A stretch of DNA of 64,000 bases from Solanum dulcamara (lineage: Eukaryota > Streptophyta > Magnoliopsida > Solanales > Solanaceae): NCBI RefSeq assembly GCF_947179165.1, contig NC_077239.1:64703134-64767133 (forward strand), in the 5' to 3' direction. Below are positions 48,201 through 56,699 of the stretch, one piece after another; position 1 is the stretch's first letter, and each line of letters starts with the position of its first letter. Below the pieces are notes generated by a model. That model ran no database searches and was not told the origin of the DNA. It saw nothing but the letters and a program-made list of their open reading frames with translations. Both the position numbers and the translations under genes were made by a program.

Positions 48201-51200
48201 TATCAAAACCAAACCAAAAAATTGTCAGCGTTTTTGTGAGAAATATTGGAAAAGAATATTATTGAACTGTGTCTCTACATTATTACACAGAGACCCTACA
48301 TATAGACACTACAATACAATCTTTTACCAAGTACGATACTATTTATTATTCCTATTACTATTACTATCATATTCCTATTCCTATTTAAAGTAGGATTATA
48401 TATACCTACTCCCTATTCTAACACCCCCCTCAAGCTAGTGCATACAAGTCATATGTAACTAGCTTGTTACAAATGTAATTAATACGAGGACCGATGAGGG
48501 GCTTGGTGAGATATCTGCAAGTTGATTACTCAATTTCACAAAATTGGCAGTCAATCTCAACGTGCTTAGTCTTCTTATGAAATACTGGATTTCTTGCATA
48601 ATGCCAGTCAATCTCAATTTGCTTAATCTTCTTATGAAATATTGAATTTGATGCATAATGTCGATAAAACACAGAGTGATAAAATTACAATATTGAACTT
48701 TATAAATGAAGCTTGAGAAGACTGTTTCAGACTATAGAGTGACTTACACGATTGACATACAAGGATACCCGACTTCCCCTAAGCAACAAAACCAGGTGGT
48801 TGCTCTATATAGACTTCTTCCTCGAGATCACCGTAAGGAAAAACAATCTTAATGTCCAACTGATTAAAAGGCCAATGACGAACAACAACCATAGACAGGA
48901 ATAGACGAACATATGCTATTTTAGCCACCAAAGAGAAATATCATTGTAATCCAACCCAAATATCTGAGTATACCTTTCTTTTTTATTTGGCAAAAGTAAA
49001 TCTGAAGCAAAAAATGCTCAAAACCTGATATAAAATATATGGATCATCTTGAAATCAAGGAATGATTAGATCTTAAACAAGAAAGTCGCCATAAAACAGG
49101 CCGAAACATGCTTATGCGTCGGATTATTGGATTTGATGGTTGAAAGTGGTCACAATCTGAGAAATAAAATTATATGGGTAGGGTCGGAATGATGGCACGA
49201 CCCTACTGAGAAAGAGAATTATAGGGTGGGGTCGGAATGATGGCATGACCCTACAAAAAAAAATTATATGGGTAGGGTCAGAATGATGGTACGACCCTAC
49301 ACAAATTAAATTTGAGGAGTCACCGAAAAAATGCATGGAACTACGCAAATCAAATTTGAAGAGTCACTGAAAAGACACATGGTGCTTTGCAACTCAGATA
49401 TGAGAAAGTAGTTCCGAAAAGTCCACGGTACTACGCAAATCAGATATGAGAAAGTAGTCAACAGAAAAATGGCGCGGTGCTACACAAAAGACTCGAATCA
49501 GGACGGAAAGATTGACAAATCCGAATCGCAGATTTTTGTGAGCTAAAATCCTTCACTACCAAAGATAATGACACTTCCCAATCTAAGGGATATTACAACT
49601 ACTTTCGCTAGTTTCGTGTTCCATTCTGCAGTTGATGAAGTTACTACACAAACACTGATGGATATGGGGTTGACACAAAACAACCTAAAAAGTCACCGAA
49701 AATTGACGCACAGTGACCTGACTGAGTTTCCTTCCCCTAAATATAGGGTTCATGCATATATCATTGGCATCCGCAGTCGACAAGATAAGAGAAGCGAGAT
49801 TGAGATGGTTTGGGCATGTGCAGAGGAGGGGTGTCGACACTCCAGTTAGGAGGTGCGAGCGGTTGGATTTGGGGGCTATGCGGAGGGGTAGGGGTAGACC
49901 AAAAAAGTATTGGAAAAAGGTGATTAGACAAGATATGGCGGTACTCCATATCACCGAGGACATGACCTTGGATAGAAAAGAGTGGAGGTCGCGGATTAGG
50001 GTAGAAGGCTAGTAGGGATAAAATGGTGTCTTACCGTGTGTCGATTTAGGGTGGTCGTAGGTCTAGGCGTGTCTTTATAGTTGTGTTGCTATTGCCTTTG
50101 ATTATTGCAGTACTTTGCTATAGTTATTGTTCTTGTCTTGTAAATTTTGCATTGCATTTTATTTTTATTTTTATTTTTTATTTATTTATTATTTTTTCTC
50201 TTTTTCTTTTTTCTTTATGCTATATATATTGTTTTTTTTTTCTCTCGTACTTGGAACTATGACTTTTGAGCCGAGGGTCTTTTGGAAACAACCTCTCTAT
50301 CTCCATGAGGTAGTGGTAAGGTCTGCGTACATCCTACCCTCCCCAGACCCCACTTGTGGGATTCCACTGGATTGTTGTTGTTGTTGCAAATATCATTGAC
50401 CCTACTTTTGTTAACATAATCATTGACCAGACAGGCGGCATATATGGTCATAGCCTCCTGCCGGCAGCAGAATCTCTTTGATTCTCTACCAAAATCCTAG
50501 AAGTTTTGATACCATTTGAGAAATATTGGAAAAGAATATTGTTGAATTGTATCTCTACATTATTACATAGAGACACTATTTATAGACACTACAATACAAT
50601 TCTTTACCAAGTAGGATACTATTTACTATTACTATTCTTATTCCTATTCCTATTCTTATTCTAAGTAGGATTGTATATACCTACTCCTATTCTAATAGTT
50701 TTAATCAACACCAAACCACAAGTAGATTTTTTTGGTCAATTTGTCGGTTCGATTTGGATTTTCGATTTCGCGTAATACCGTAACATTGAGGACATTTCAA
50801 TGTTAAAAGAATTAGTGAGACTCCCTTTCTTTTGATATCCTCAATCTTATTGAATTTTGGAAGTCAAATCATTTCATGGGACTGCATTAAAGGTCCATGA
50901 CAAAGATTAATGAGGAATTATAGGAAATTATCCCAATCCAAAATTGAACCTAGGTAGAAAACATCTTGTTTTCCATATCAGAAAACTTAAAGGCATCCAC
51001 AGTTGATAATAATGTCAGCAAAACCATGAAACCAGTCAATACTACCACTAGTGCTGTCTCATGGAAGATACAACCACAATTTGAATCAGGCAACCCATGC
51101 TAGAAGTCAATGCTCAAAATTACAAATTCTTCTTTATGAAGATTAGTGACAGTCCAACTCGATCAAAAGGCATATTCATGCAGCCAAGAAACTAGACAGA

Positions 51201-54200
51201 TGTAGTTTATAAGAGTGAATAGCTTGCCTGAGGAAATTTGGTTGAGCAAACAACATAGCTTGCAGAGCTTAAAAGATTATCCAATCCTTCCCTTTTCCTC
51301 TCAGCATCAATTAAAATGGGTATACCCCTTCTATTTGCCTGCACTGGAAAACCCAAAAGCATGCAGTTCATTTCCATTTTAAATGCATTCACTACAGGAG
51401 TATTTATGTGAGCTCAGAAAGCTTGAAGAGAGAGAAGTGAGAGGAAAATACCTCTTCTGCTACAATAGCAGCAGTTTCATGCAATCTCCCATCGAAATAG
51501 ACAAGCTTAGCACCATCCAATGCTGACAATGAATTTGATTGGGAAAGATCAGTAGGTATCATGGGTGGATAGCCAGGGGTGTGAATGCATGTGCGAGTCT
51601 TCCTGAAACATCAAACACAAGTAGTTCATCAATAGATAGGCAACCCATTTTCATTAAATTAACTGCTAGAACCTCCATAATTAAATTTAATCAGTGAGCA
51701 AGCTGCAAGGATAAATGCATATTTAGCTAAATGATCAATATGTAATACCAATTACTCGTTGAGAATAAGATTCCTTATCGTCAGGTCTGGTGTTTGCTAG
51801 AAGTTCTCAGTTCAGTTAGAGAATTATATTGTGGTATAGGGAAAATGCGATATTTCGAGAACATCTACCTATGGAGAAACTCTAACTTGCCTTAAAAAAT
51901 AAACTGTTAACCAATATTGAAATGAAATGTGCTCAAATAGAGCAGAATCATTTTGGAAAATTCATAACCAAGCCCAACAAGCTTGAGATCAAGGCACAAT
52001 TCATTTGATTAGTATATAAGCTGCAAAGATATTGCAGTATCCAAGACATGTCATTCTCCATCTTTAAAACATGTTAAGCTTTTGATGTAATTTCAACCCA
52101 GTTTCTCTATAGAGACAATTCACTTACCAGAAGCAGTAATAAGGGAACTAAAACACAAGAAGTCAACACAGTTAGAGCACATAATATTTTCATTATTTAT
52201 CTATTTATTTTTGGTAATGGTGGGCATCTTATTCAGATTCAGGAAGTTCTTGCAGGAGTGATTCCGATGAGGATAGAGTACAGTCTCACCTTATGTTGAA
52301 GCAAAACAAGCTACTACAACCTAAGCCATTTATGGGTATGAGAATCAGATATTGGTGTTTCAGGATTTCAGATCAATTGAATAGTGCTACGATGCTTCTG
52401 TTAGTATTTCTCAGGCTGCTTTTTGTGCTTCTGTTTTAGCAGCTCAGAAGATATCATAATTTGGCAGGGTTTTGGCTTTTCGGAGGTGTGAGTATCAGTG
52501 TATGAATAGCTCAAGATTAGGAAATTGAGAGGTTTTAGTTAACTACACATTAGTAGTAGGTACTTGGTAGGATGGTATAAATGGGGACTGACAAATCAAT
52601 GAACATTTGGGTTTATTTATCGCTTGTATACAGAAAACCTCCTGCTGATTCAGTGTTTAGCAAGAATGGAAGTAACTTGTACAGTGGAGACTGAATGAGT
52701 TCGTGAAACAATGGTGTAGTCTCTATTAACCCCCCTCCCCCCCAAAAAAAATAAATAAATATATATATGGTGGATGGGAAGCAGCACTGCTCCACTTCTG
52801 AGAAGTACTCAGACACTTGAAATCTAGTTCGATTATGGCTTCAATGGCACAATGCTATAATTTGCAGCTTCCTTCCAGAAAATAGTATAACATATAACTT
52901 TTGACAAAGACAATTAAAGAAAAATTACATAGAAACTCGCAACTAACACTTGGATATAAACTTAACGGCTATAAATTCATATGTCAGGAAAACCACTTCA
53001 CAATTGTAACTAATCACCACCAAGGCAGTCTGTAATGGCGGCAAACAGAGCAGAAGGCACTCACGTTTGGTTGTCAACAATGATGTAGGTAAACGGAGAA
53101 TTTCCCCCATCTGACACCTGGAATTAAAAACAAATGGTATAAGTAATAAGATACCTCTTGTTAGAGACGAGTACATGACAACAAGTCTGAGGACAGAAAG
53201 AGGCAGAATCACAATTTCACCATTTTTTTAGATAAACAAACTACAAAAACACAGAAAGGCCTTCAAGTTATCATTTTTCTAGCACTAGAAGCACTATATG
53301 TCTGAATGGCTCACCACGATAAAAGACGAATCTACACCATCAGCTTCTAGTTCCTCCAGTAACCCTTTTCCTTGAGAGTCATTGGCAACCTAAGAAAACA
53401 ACTTGGAATAAGAGATGAAGTGAAGATTTCAATGACTTTAAAAGGTTACAGAAGTTAAGAATCGAAAAGGAAATTAGAAAAGAGGCTTTGTTGTGCTTAA
53501 AAAAAGAGGCTTTGTTTCTCTTTCTTCTCTATGTTTGGCCTATGGTAACATTGTCTTCTGCTTAACTTAAAAGTGATTGTTGTCTCTCTTCTTCTTGGTC
53601 TTTGTGTTGTCTGTCTTACTTCATTAATTTGAACTCCTATATAATGCAATGTGTATATTGTATCTGATTAGTGATTTTACCAAAAAATAAACAATATCAG
53701 AGATACCCAAAAATCTTGTTTCAGCAGGTCAAGTTTGAGGAGTGCTCATTCTAAAGTTGCTACTGCCTGAAGACTGTTTTTTAGCAATCAAACATAATGA
53801 AAGGCATCACCATTTGGTCGTTGGGTTGAAATACTAGTAATGGACTACAATAAATGAATTGTTATGCAGATACTGTGATATCAAAGCTTATCTTGGAATT
53901 GCTAATACATGTCAATCCTGTATAAATATGACATAAGTATCCTCATAAATTATGCAGTTATTACAGCCCCCAGTGCTATGGTTCAATGGTGAGCAAATGG
54001 CATGGAATTGTATGATTCGGGGAATGTCATAAGTCATAACTTCAAATACTGCACCTGACAAGAAGCTAGTATTATGTGGGAGCCGGATAGAGCGTGAGCC
54101 CATGCCCTCCCTAGTTTCGAACCAATGATTTCTTGGTTATCAAAAAGAGATATGCAGCTATAGATTATAGGGAGCTACACTGGAACCAAACATTGTATTA

Positions 54201-55064
54201 GTGGGAGTTATATTAGTAATGTAGAGTATTGGGCAGGAAACAAAACTTTGCATTATTAACGAGTTTTAAGATGGGATTATTTCTTATATAGAAAATCAAT
54301 AAGTAGAGGATGCATAAAGAACTGAAATTCCAAAAGGCTAGCTAGAATAGTCAGACAGACCTTTGAAATAATCCTAGGAGTTAGACCTAGGCGAGCTGCA
54401 CAAGTTAAAGCATTCCCAGTATTACCACCTCCTTGAACCTGTTATACCAGAATAATCACTTTTCTCAACATAAAAAAAAAAAAAAGAGAGTGAGGTCAAA
54501 GAACACGATGAAGAGAAAATAAAGAACCTCAAAGCTTGTGCTTCGTATCTTGTCATCTGGGTTAGGATAAGAAGCAACAGCAGCCAAGAAGTCCACTGAC
54601 ACCGCCCCACAACCTAACTGCTCAAATTACATAACAAAAATTCATCAGATATTGTAGTATAACAACCCCAACTTAACCAATACACCTCCATCAGAAACAG
54701 AAAAAAAAAAAAAAGACCCACTATGATGCGATTTTCGGGGAGCACTATGGAAGCTTGAGTCGCCTGAATAGACATTTTCACATTGAAATTTCTGCACCCA
54801 CAAAAGTGTCAGCTTGTTAAAAGAAACTTTCCCAAGAAACTTAAGCTGGTGGCCAGTGCTGACGTATTTTCTAAAAAATGTATCTTTAAATTAAGTTCCA
54901 GAATAATGTAGTCTTAAAATCCTGAATTATAAATTGGCCAAAGTAAGAGGATGAATGTACCTAGTTGTAATTGTGAGAGGATGAGTGAAGGGAGACGGCA
55001 AAAGGGTCCTACACTTTAGCCCAGCGGCAGTGCCGCTTGGAAGCAGCTGTCCTAAAGTCGCCAT
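27744..55064 (-). CDS. pfkB-family carbohydrate kinase, 13 exons over 27 kb
   Basis: Ribokinase-like enzyme that phosphorylates a sugar or nucleoside with ATP; the substrate is not predictable here. Coding exons, 5' to 3': 54961-55064, 54722-54791, 54528-54617, 54361-54438, 53315-53389, 53065-53117, 51452-51602, 51228-51338, 30596-30722, 30355-30452, 29879-30017, 27944-27996, 27744-27827. They total 1233 nt (410 residues plus stop), all junctions in frame. Motifs: first pfkB signature region '[18 protein letters not shown]' (exon 4); ATP/catalytic signature '[14 protein letters not shown]' (exon 11), where the Asp of GAGD is the catalytic base. The first 35 residues have no acidic residue and look like a plastid or mitochondrial transit peptide. 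All introns are GT-AG except intron 8 (GC-AG, 20.5 kb). Exon 2/3 could also splice 4 nt further in on both sides (giving I-V-G instead of I-L-G). It looks like a full gene; an Arabidopsis pfkB-like protein (At5g43910 from recollection) appears closest. Confidence 0.9.
28357..29052 (-). mobile_element. RTE-type LINE 3' fragment in kinase intron 11
   Basis: Same order as the 3' part of the LINE at 34540-38460: a 3' tail block ('gaggtctggagagggtag', 'gaaagacc' on the plus strand), then the C-terminal end of the reverse-transcriptase protein ('RWFGHVKR'-type coding on the minus strand near 28940-28975). Heavily mutated and 5'-truncated. Confidence 0.75.
29396..29580 (-). mobile_element. RTE-type LINE tail fragment in kinase intron 11
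   Basis: Only the 3' tail is left: 'aataacaacaata' followed by 'gggaaggttagaatataca', 'ccttacccctacctc' and 'gatagacagactgttt', parallel to 34540-34670. No coding part remains. Confidence 0.6.
30239..30268. repeat. (AT)n microsatellite in kinase intron 10
   Basis: Fifteen uninterrupted AT units, about 90 bp past exon 10 in the transcript direction. Confidence 0.9.
30915..31871. mobile_element. MITE-like element with 'GGCCTCATTT' inverted ends
   Basis: The left end TAGGCCTCATTT at 30915 is mirrored by AAATGAGGCCTTA ending at 31871. Both subterminal regions repeat 'attaagat', 'ttcaga' and 'gaatgattaagat' words in inverted order. The middle (31190-31640) is a 'gatggtggtgattg'-type degenerate simple repeat. 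No clear target duplication was found, and there is no transposase. Confidence 0.55.
31872..33099. other. Intron sequence, nothing recognised except a short hAT-like scrap
   Basis: Near 32740-32830 the 'aaaccgatttt' and 'gtcggtttgttaaccaaat' words resemble the subterminal part of the hAT-like repeats elsewhere in the window. The rest is unassigned intron DNA. Confidence 0.35.
33104..33325 (+). mobile_element. tRNA-derived SINE
   Basis: Starts 'gaagggtatggcctagtggt' (box A region), has box B 'ggttcaaatccta' near 33150, then a body with 'catctgtcctagccgtggtg' and 'acctggtactattgctggtg', and ends 'ccatggttataaaaaaag'. This structure matches Solanaceae SINEs; the subfamily is not assigned. No flanking duplication could be confirmed. 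Confidence 0.7.
33400..34320 (-). mobile_element. RTE-type LINE, 5'-truncated fragment
   Basis: The 3' tail block at 33400-33510 is followed upstream (minus strand) by the decayed end of the reverse-transcriptase ORF. At 34077-34259 the active-site region reads '[19 protein letters not shown]', close to the intact copy next door. Frameshifts separate the pieces. Confidence 0.8.
34957..37896 (-). CDS. LINE (RTE clade) endonuclease-reverse transcriptase
   Basis: Uninterrupted 979 codons. The protein nicks target DNA and copies its own RNA at the nick. The N-terminal apurinic-type endonuclease (about residues 30-260) shows '[17 protein letters not shown]', 'VQETKW', '[10 protein letters not shown]' and '[12 protein letters not shown]'. 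The reverse transcriptase (about 500-770) shows '[17 protein letters not shown]', '[13 protein letters not shown]', '[14 protein letters not shown]' and the catalytic 'FADDIVLID' at about residue 725. The C-terminal part contains '[17 protein letters not shown]' and '[12 protein letters not shown]'. No Gag-like first ORF, as usual for RTE elements. No stop or frameshift is visible, so the copy may be young and possibly still competent (inference). Confidence 0.9.
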   Translation of the reverse strand: MCDGRIGSCPRLGSRARVGRAKGAEGASRLRVGSWNIGTLSGKSIELVKILKKRKINIACVQETKWVGPKAKEVDGFKLWFSGKSRFKNGVGILVDSELRDQVVEVKRTNDRMMTIKLVVEGITLNIISAYAPQVGLDEETKRRFWEDLDEVVVSIPPTEKLFIGGDFNGHIGSVSTGYDEVHGGFGFGCRNSGGASLLDFAKAFGLRVANSSFPKKEEQLVTFRSSRAATQIDFWLLRKEDKSLCKDYKVIPSEYLTTQHKLLVMDLEIRRKKKKRVVDDRPRIRWGRLTPSSALEMGEKLMAMGAWDSRGEASSMWDRTASCIRETAREVLGVSRGRHGGHRGDWWWNGEVQEKVEAKKQAYAKLVYSKDDEEKRTNRKKYKLANKEAKMAVSTAKTAAFERLYAELEEKGGDKKLFKLAKARERKSRDLDQVKYIKDENGQVLVQESRIRQRWQSYFHELLNEGGDRDFVLGDLEHLDRRRDFGYCRRIKVEEVKGAVRRISRGKATGPDEIPGEFWKNAGRVGLEWLTALFNVIFRTSKMPEEWRWSTIIPVYKNKGDIQSCNNYRGIKLLSHTMKVWERVIEMRVRSSVSISENQFGFMPGRSTTEAIHILRRLVEQYRERKRDLHMIFIDLEKAYDKVPREVLWRCLEAKCLPVAYIRAIKDMYDGAKTRVRTVGGDSEHFPVTMGLHQGSTLSPFLFALVMDQLTRQIQGEVPWCMLFADDIVLIDETHNGVNDKLEGWRQTLESKGFKLCRTKTEYLECSFSGLPREADGEVRLGTQAIQKKRSFKYLGSIIQEDGDIDDDVSHRISAGWMKWRLASGVLCDKKVPPKLKGKFYKVVVRPTLLYGVECWPIKKLHVQKMRVAEMRMLRWMCGHTRMDRIRNEDIRDKVGVASVEDKMREARLRWFGHVKRRDTDAPVRRCERLAMDGFRRGKGRPKKYWEEVIRHDMAQLQLSEDMTLDRRLWRTRTKIVG
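38095..38180. repeat. Short tandem repeat in the LINE 5' UTR
   Basis: Four to five copies of a unit of about 20 bp, 'gccggaaagtactgttcact' with variations. Confidence 0.7.
38469..38867. other. AT-rich intron DNA between the LINE and the inverted repeat
   Basis: Contains three 'aatagaa'-type tandem units near 38515-38540. No gene or element end recognised. Confidence 0.4.
39444..40035 (-). repeat. 3' LTR of the left-arm copia copy
   Basis: On the minus strand it starts TGTAGGATC after the purine tract 'gagggagagatt' and ends TTTTTCCAACA at 39444. 592 bp. No partner LTR is present in the inverted repeat. Confidence 0.75.
40036..43690 (-). pseudogene. Left-arm copia gag-pol, degenerate
   Basis: From its 5' side: gag piece at 43331-43552 ('[21 protein letters not shown]'-type sequence), zinc-knuckle region near 43150, protease and pre-integrase at 42495-43057, integrase at 41920-42480 ('[19 protein letters not shown]'), linker at 41520-41702, reverse transcriptase at 40554-41190 ('[18 protein letters not shown]', 'YYLGLEVKQ'), RNase H to about 40080. 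Frameshifts, stops and a 121-bp MITE break it. The sequence begins inside gag at the inverted-repeat centre; the gag start and 5' LTR are missing. Confidence 0.85.
42250..42370. mobile_element. 121-bp hAT-like MITE with an 8-bp target duplication
   Basis: The ends CTAAGTTGTGCGAACTCTTC and CTATGTTGCTCGGACTCGTC (minus-strand reading from 42370) are inverted partners. TCGGACCT flanks both sides (42242-42249 and 42371-42378). An internal inverted pair 'ggattctccaaaaata...tttggagaatcc' would form a hairpin. The homologous site in the right arm (near 45280) is empty, which confirms the insertion. Confidence 0.85.
43711..47150 (+). pseudogene. Right-arm copia gag-pol, degenerate
   Basis: Same family as the left arm, plus strand. 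Gag piece at 43719-43952; zinc knuckle '[15 protein letters not shown]' near 44347-44391; protease region near 44500, where the active-site Asp is replaced ('[12 protein letters not shown]'); integrase pieces at 44956-45740 ('[15 protein letters not shown]', '[19 protein letters not shown]', '[16 protein letters not shown]'); reverse transcriptase at 46020-46770 with '[15 protein letters not shown]' and '[14 protein letters not shown]'; the RNase H start near 47035-47110. Many frameshifts and stops. It ends in unrelated AT-rich DNA without an LTR. Confidence 0.85.
47151..47789. other. AT-rich intron DNA with a hAT-like remnant
   Basis: At 47440-47541 the 'aaaccaaactgacc' and final 'tgtacacccctaa' words look like a terminal part of the hAT-like repeat group seen at 10341-11181. 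The rest is unassigned. Confidence 0.4.
48235..48423 (-). repeat. 3' LTR of the intronic copia
   Basis: 189 bp. Minus strand starts TGTTAGAATAGGGAG and ends TATTTCTCACA. Confidence 0.8.
49178..49300. repeat. Three tandem hairpin units
   Basis: Three copies of about 29 bp at 49178-49206, 49225-49254 and 49272-49300. Each has a 'gtagggtcg' arm and a 'cgaccctac' arm around a 'gaatgatggca' loop, spaced about 47 bp apart. They are followed by looser repeats ('cgcaaatcaaatttgaagag') to 49480. They lie inside the decayed copia. Confidence 0.7.
49720..50390 (+). mobile_element. RTE-type LINE 3' fragment
   Basis: Plus strand: the protein end '[19 protein letters not shown]' through '[15 protein letters not shown]' at 49752-50012, then a 3' UTR, the conserved tail block ('ggtaaggtctgcgtacatcc', 'ccccacttgtgggattcc') and a final GTTGTTGTTGTTG run at 50372-50386. 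5'-truncated. Orientation opposite to the host gene. Confidence 0.85.
50515..50697 (-). repeat. 5' LTR of the intronic copia
   Basis: 183 bp, clearly homologous to 48235-48423 but with many differences, including a mutated terminal dinucleotide (TA for TG). This points to an old insertion. Confidence 0.8.
53930..54125 (+). mobile_element. Possible SINE in kinase intron 4
   Basis: 'tgctatggttcaatggtgag' resembles a pol III box A region, and 'acttcaaatactgc' could be a decayed box B. The later 'gagccggatagagcgtgagc' resembles SINE body sequence. Ends and flanking duplications are not clear. Confidence 0.3.
54961..55064 (-). other. Kinase exon 1: predicted transit peptide and start codon
   Basis: The start codon at 55064 sits in a good plant context (AAAATGGCG). 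The exon encodes a Ser/Thr/Leu-rich stretch without acidic residues, '[15 protein letters not shown]' onward, and ends ACTAG|GTACAT. Codon AG|A joins exon 2 in frame. An upstream in-frame ATG at 55130 would add 22 residues but has poorer context. A further in-frame ATG at 54775 in exon 2 would give a shorter form without the presequence. Confidence 0.75.
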
Positions 55065-55129
55065 TTTCCAGGAAAAATGGCTCTCAACACTCAATACTAC
55101 ATCACAATGTAGATGAGAAACGAGAGGCA

Positions 55130-56039
55130 TGCAATTACTTTAGTAGGAATTACACAAATCTTTTCGTGGCATAAAGAGTTAATTACGTTATATTTTTATT
55201 TTTTAAAAAATTATAAAAATTTCTTAAATTTGATAGAATTTGGATACATTACAAAATGTAATGTATCGTATCTCGATTTTGAATATATTCCTCAACGTCT
55301 CAATACATCATGTCTCAATTTCGAATACATCACTCAACGTCCTGATACATCATGTATGTCCGGATACATCACATAAAGTGATATATCCGATCAATACATC
55401 GCATAAAGTGATATATCCGAAAATAAGAGAGATTAAATATTTTTATAATTTTTTCAAATTGTAAAGAATTTTAAAGGATATAATAAAATAAATTATATAT
55501 TTAGATAATTTTTTCTTTATTTTAGGAGCCCTCTGCTTCGAAATAAATGAGTTTCTAGGTGTTACACAATCCTTAAGAAAAGTTAGTTAATAATTAATAT
55601 TACATAAAGAATATTATCAAATATTACTCTTTGCTTCTTCCCAAACTCTTTCTAAAGTTAAAAGATAATTGAAAATTTCATTAAAAAAAGGGTAATTTGA
55701 AGAAAAACTAATAATATATCTTTGAGCTTTCAAAAATTCATTTAATTTGAACCACTAAAAAATTGTCAGAAATTCATTTATTTTGGATCGAGGATAAGAT
55801 GTAGATCAACCTTTCAAAATTATTCATTATTTTGTCATTTGTAATATGAAAATAAAATTTTAATTAATACTTTCATCTAAGCCAAATTCAAATTTTATGA
55901 GTCGGATACAATAAGACCAACTTATCATGAGTCACTTGATTTCATCTCTCTCTAAAGAAATGTTACACTCCGATTTTTTGAAATGTCAAAATTAACCCAT
56001 ATTCTTCGTGGAAAGAATAAAAGTGATTAATAAGTTAAG
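55130..56039. other. Upstream region of the kinase gene with short 'atacatc' repeats
   Basis: At 55235-55425 variants of 'tcaatacatcatgtctc' and 'cacataaagtgatatatccg' occur as imperfect direct repeats. No clear TATA box could be placed on the minus strand. The rest is AT-rich and unassigned. Confidence 0.4.
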
Positions 56040-56640
56040 AAGGATGTGGTATGACATATTTCAATAGTCTTGAGAAGGTATTAGCCACTGGTGACCATAC
56101 TTTCATAAAAGCATCATTGGGCGGTGGTTCCTCTCCTTCCTCTTGAACCTCGAACAAAAAATCGATCTCGCCCGCTAATACAACTGGCTTACTTTTCATA
56201 TGTATGTGGAGGGAACCTGGCGTTAAGCACTGGGACCAAACTAACAAGGACCCAGAAAAGGAGGATGCCGAGGAAGAAGGTAATGGAATTGAAAATACAG
56301 ACTGAAGCAGAGAAGAAACAGAATGTTGGTCTAATGGTAAAATACCCAGCAGAAGGTAAGGCTGGGAAAGACCACACGTTTAGAGTCAGAGTCCATCCAT
56401 GGATATTCTAGTCTTGATCCTCAAGTGTGTGTACCTGCAAATAGAAGAAAATGAACAGGTGGTTAGTCTGATTCACATTCAAAAGTTAGGGCCCTCGTAG
56501 TTCAAAAGGAGTGCCTTCCTTGACTGCAATCTAGAAGAACTGGCGATTTTGGCTCTTTCCGGAACGCATCAAATCAACTGCTTTCATTTTCTTTGAGACT
56601 GACCCTCTTCTAGGCGAAAAGGGGAAGGAGCTTTCCAATC
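56040..56640. other. Unassigned GC-richer block with overlapping open frames
   Basis: A minus-strand frame (56035-56247, containing 'VQEEGEEPPPNDAFMKVWS') and a plus-strand frame (56124-56411) overlap. The base composition contrasts with the AT-rich neighbours. The text around 56520-56640 is reminiscent of plant mitochondrial DNA, but I cannot name a gene. An organelle-derived insert or a retroelement scrap are both possible. Confidence 0.3.
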
Positions 56641-56699
56641 GATCACACACATGTAAATCAACCTATCATATCGACGAGATACAACAAGAAGAAAATTAA

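Larger units (their letters stand above)
48235..50697 (-). mobile_element. Decayed Ty1/copia element with both LTRs, in kinase intron 8
   Basis: LTRs at 50515-50697 (5', minus-strand sense) and 48235-48423 (3') are flanked by GTTTT on both sides (48230-48234 and 50698-50702). On the minus strand a primer site 'TGGTATCAAAAC' (initiator-Met type) follows the 5' LTR, and a purine tract ('cttgaggggggt') precedes the 3' LTR. Inside, only scraps of RNase H ('[10 protein letters not shown]' near 48560) and reverse transcriptase ('[12 protein letters not shown]' near 48800) remain. An RTE fragment occupies 49720-50390. The element itself sits in hAT-like sequence that resumes at 50703. Confidence 0.8.
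30723..51227 (-). other. Kinase intron 8: 20.5 kb, GC-AG, packed with transposons
   Basis: The donor on the minus strand is CCTCAG|GCAAGCT (exon end at 51228), the usual context of GC donors. The acceptor is ACTTTCAG|GAATGG (exon start at 30722). The junction gives 'KFPQ-EWTEAS', in frame. Contents from low to high coordinate: MITE, SINE, RTE fragment, RTE LINE with an intact ORF, inverted copia pair, decayed LTR copia with another RTE fragment. The other introns of the gene are between 89 bp and 1.9 kb. Confidence 0.88.

Noticed and set aside
54778..54783. ATG-TGA as a minimal upstream ORF before the kinase start
   Set aside because: These bases are in coding exon 2 in another frame once exon 1 is recognised; they are not leader sequence.
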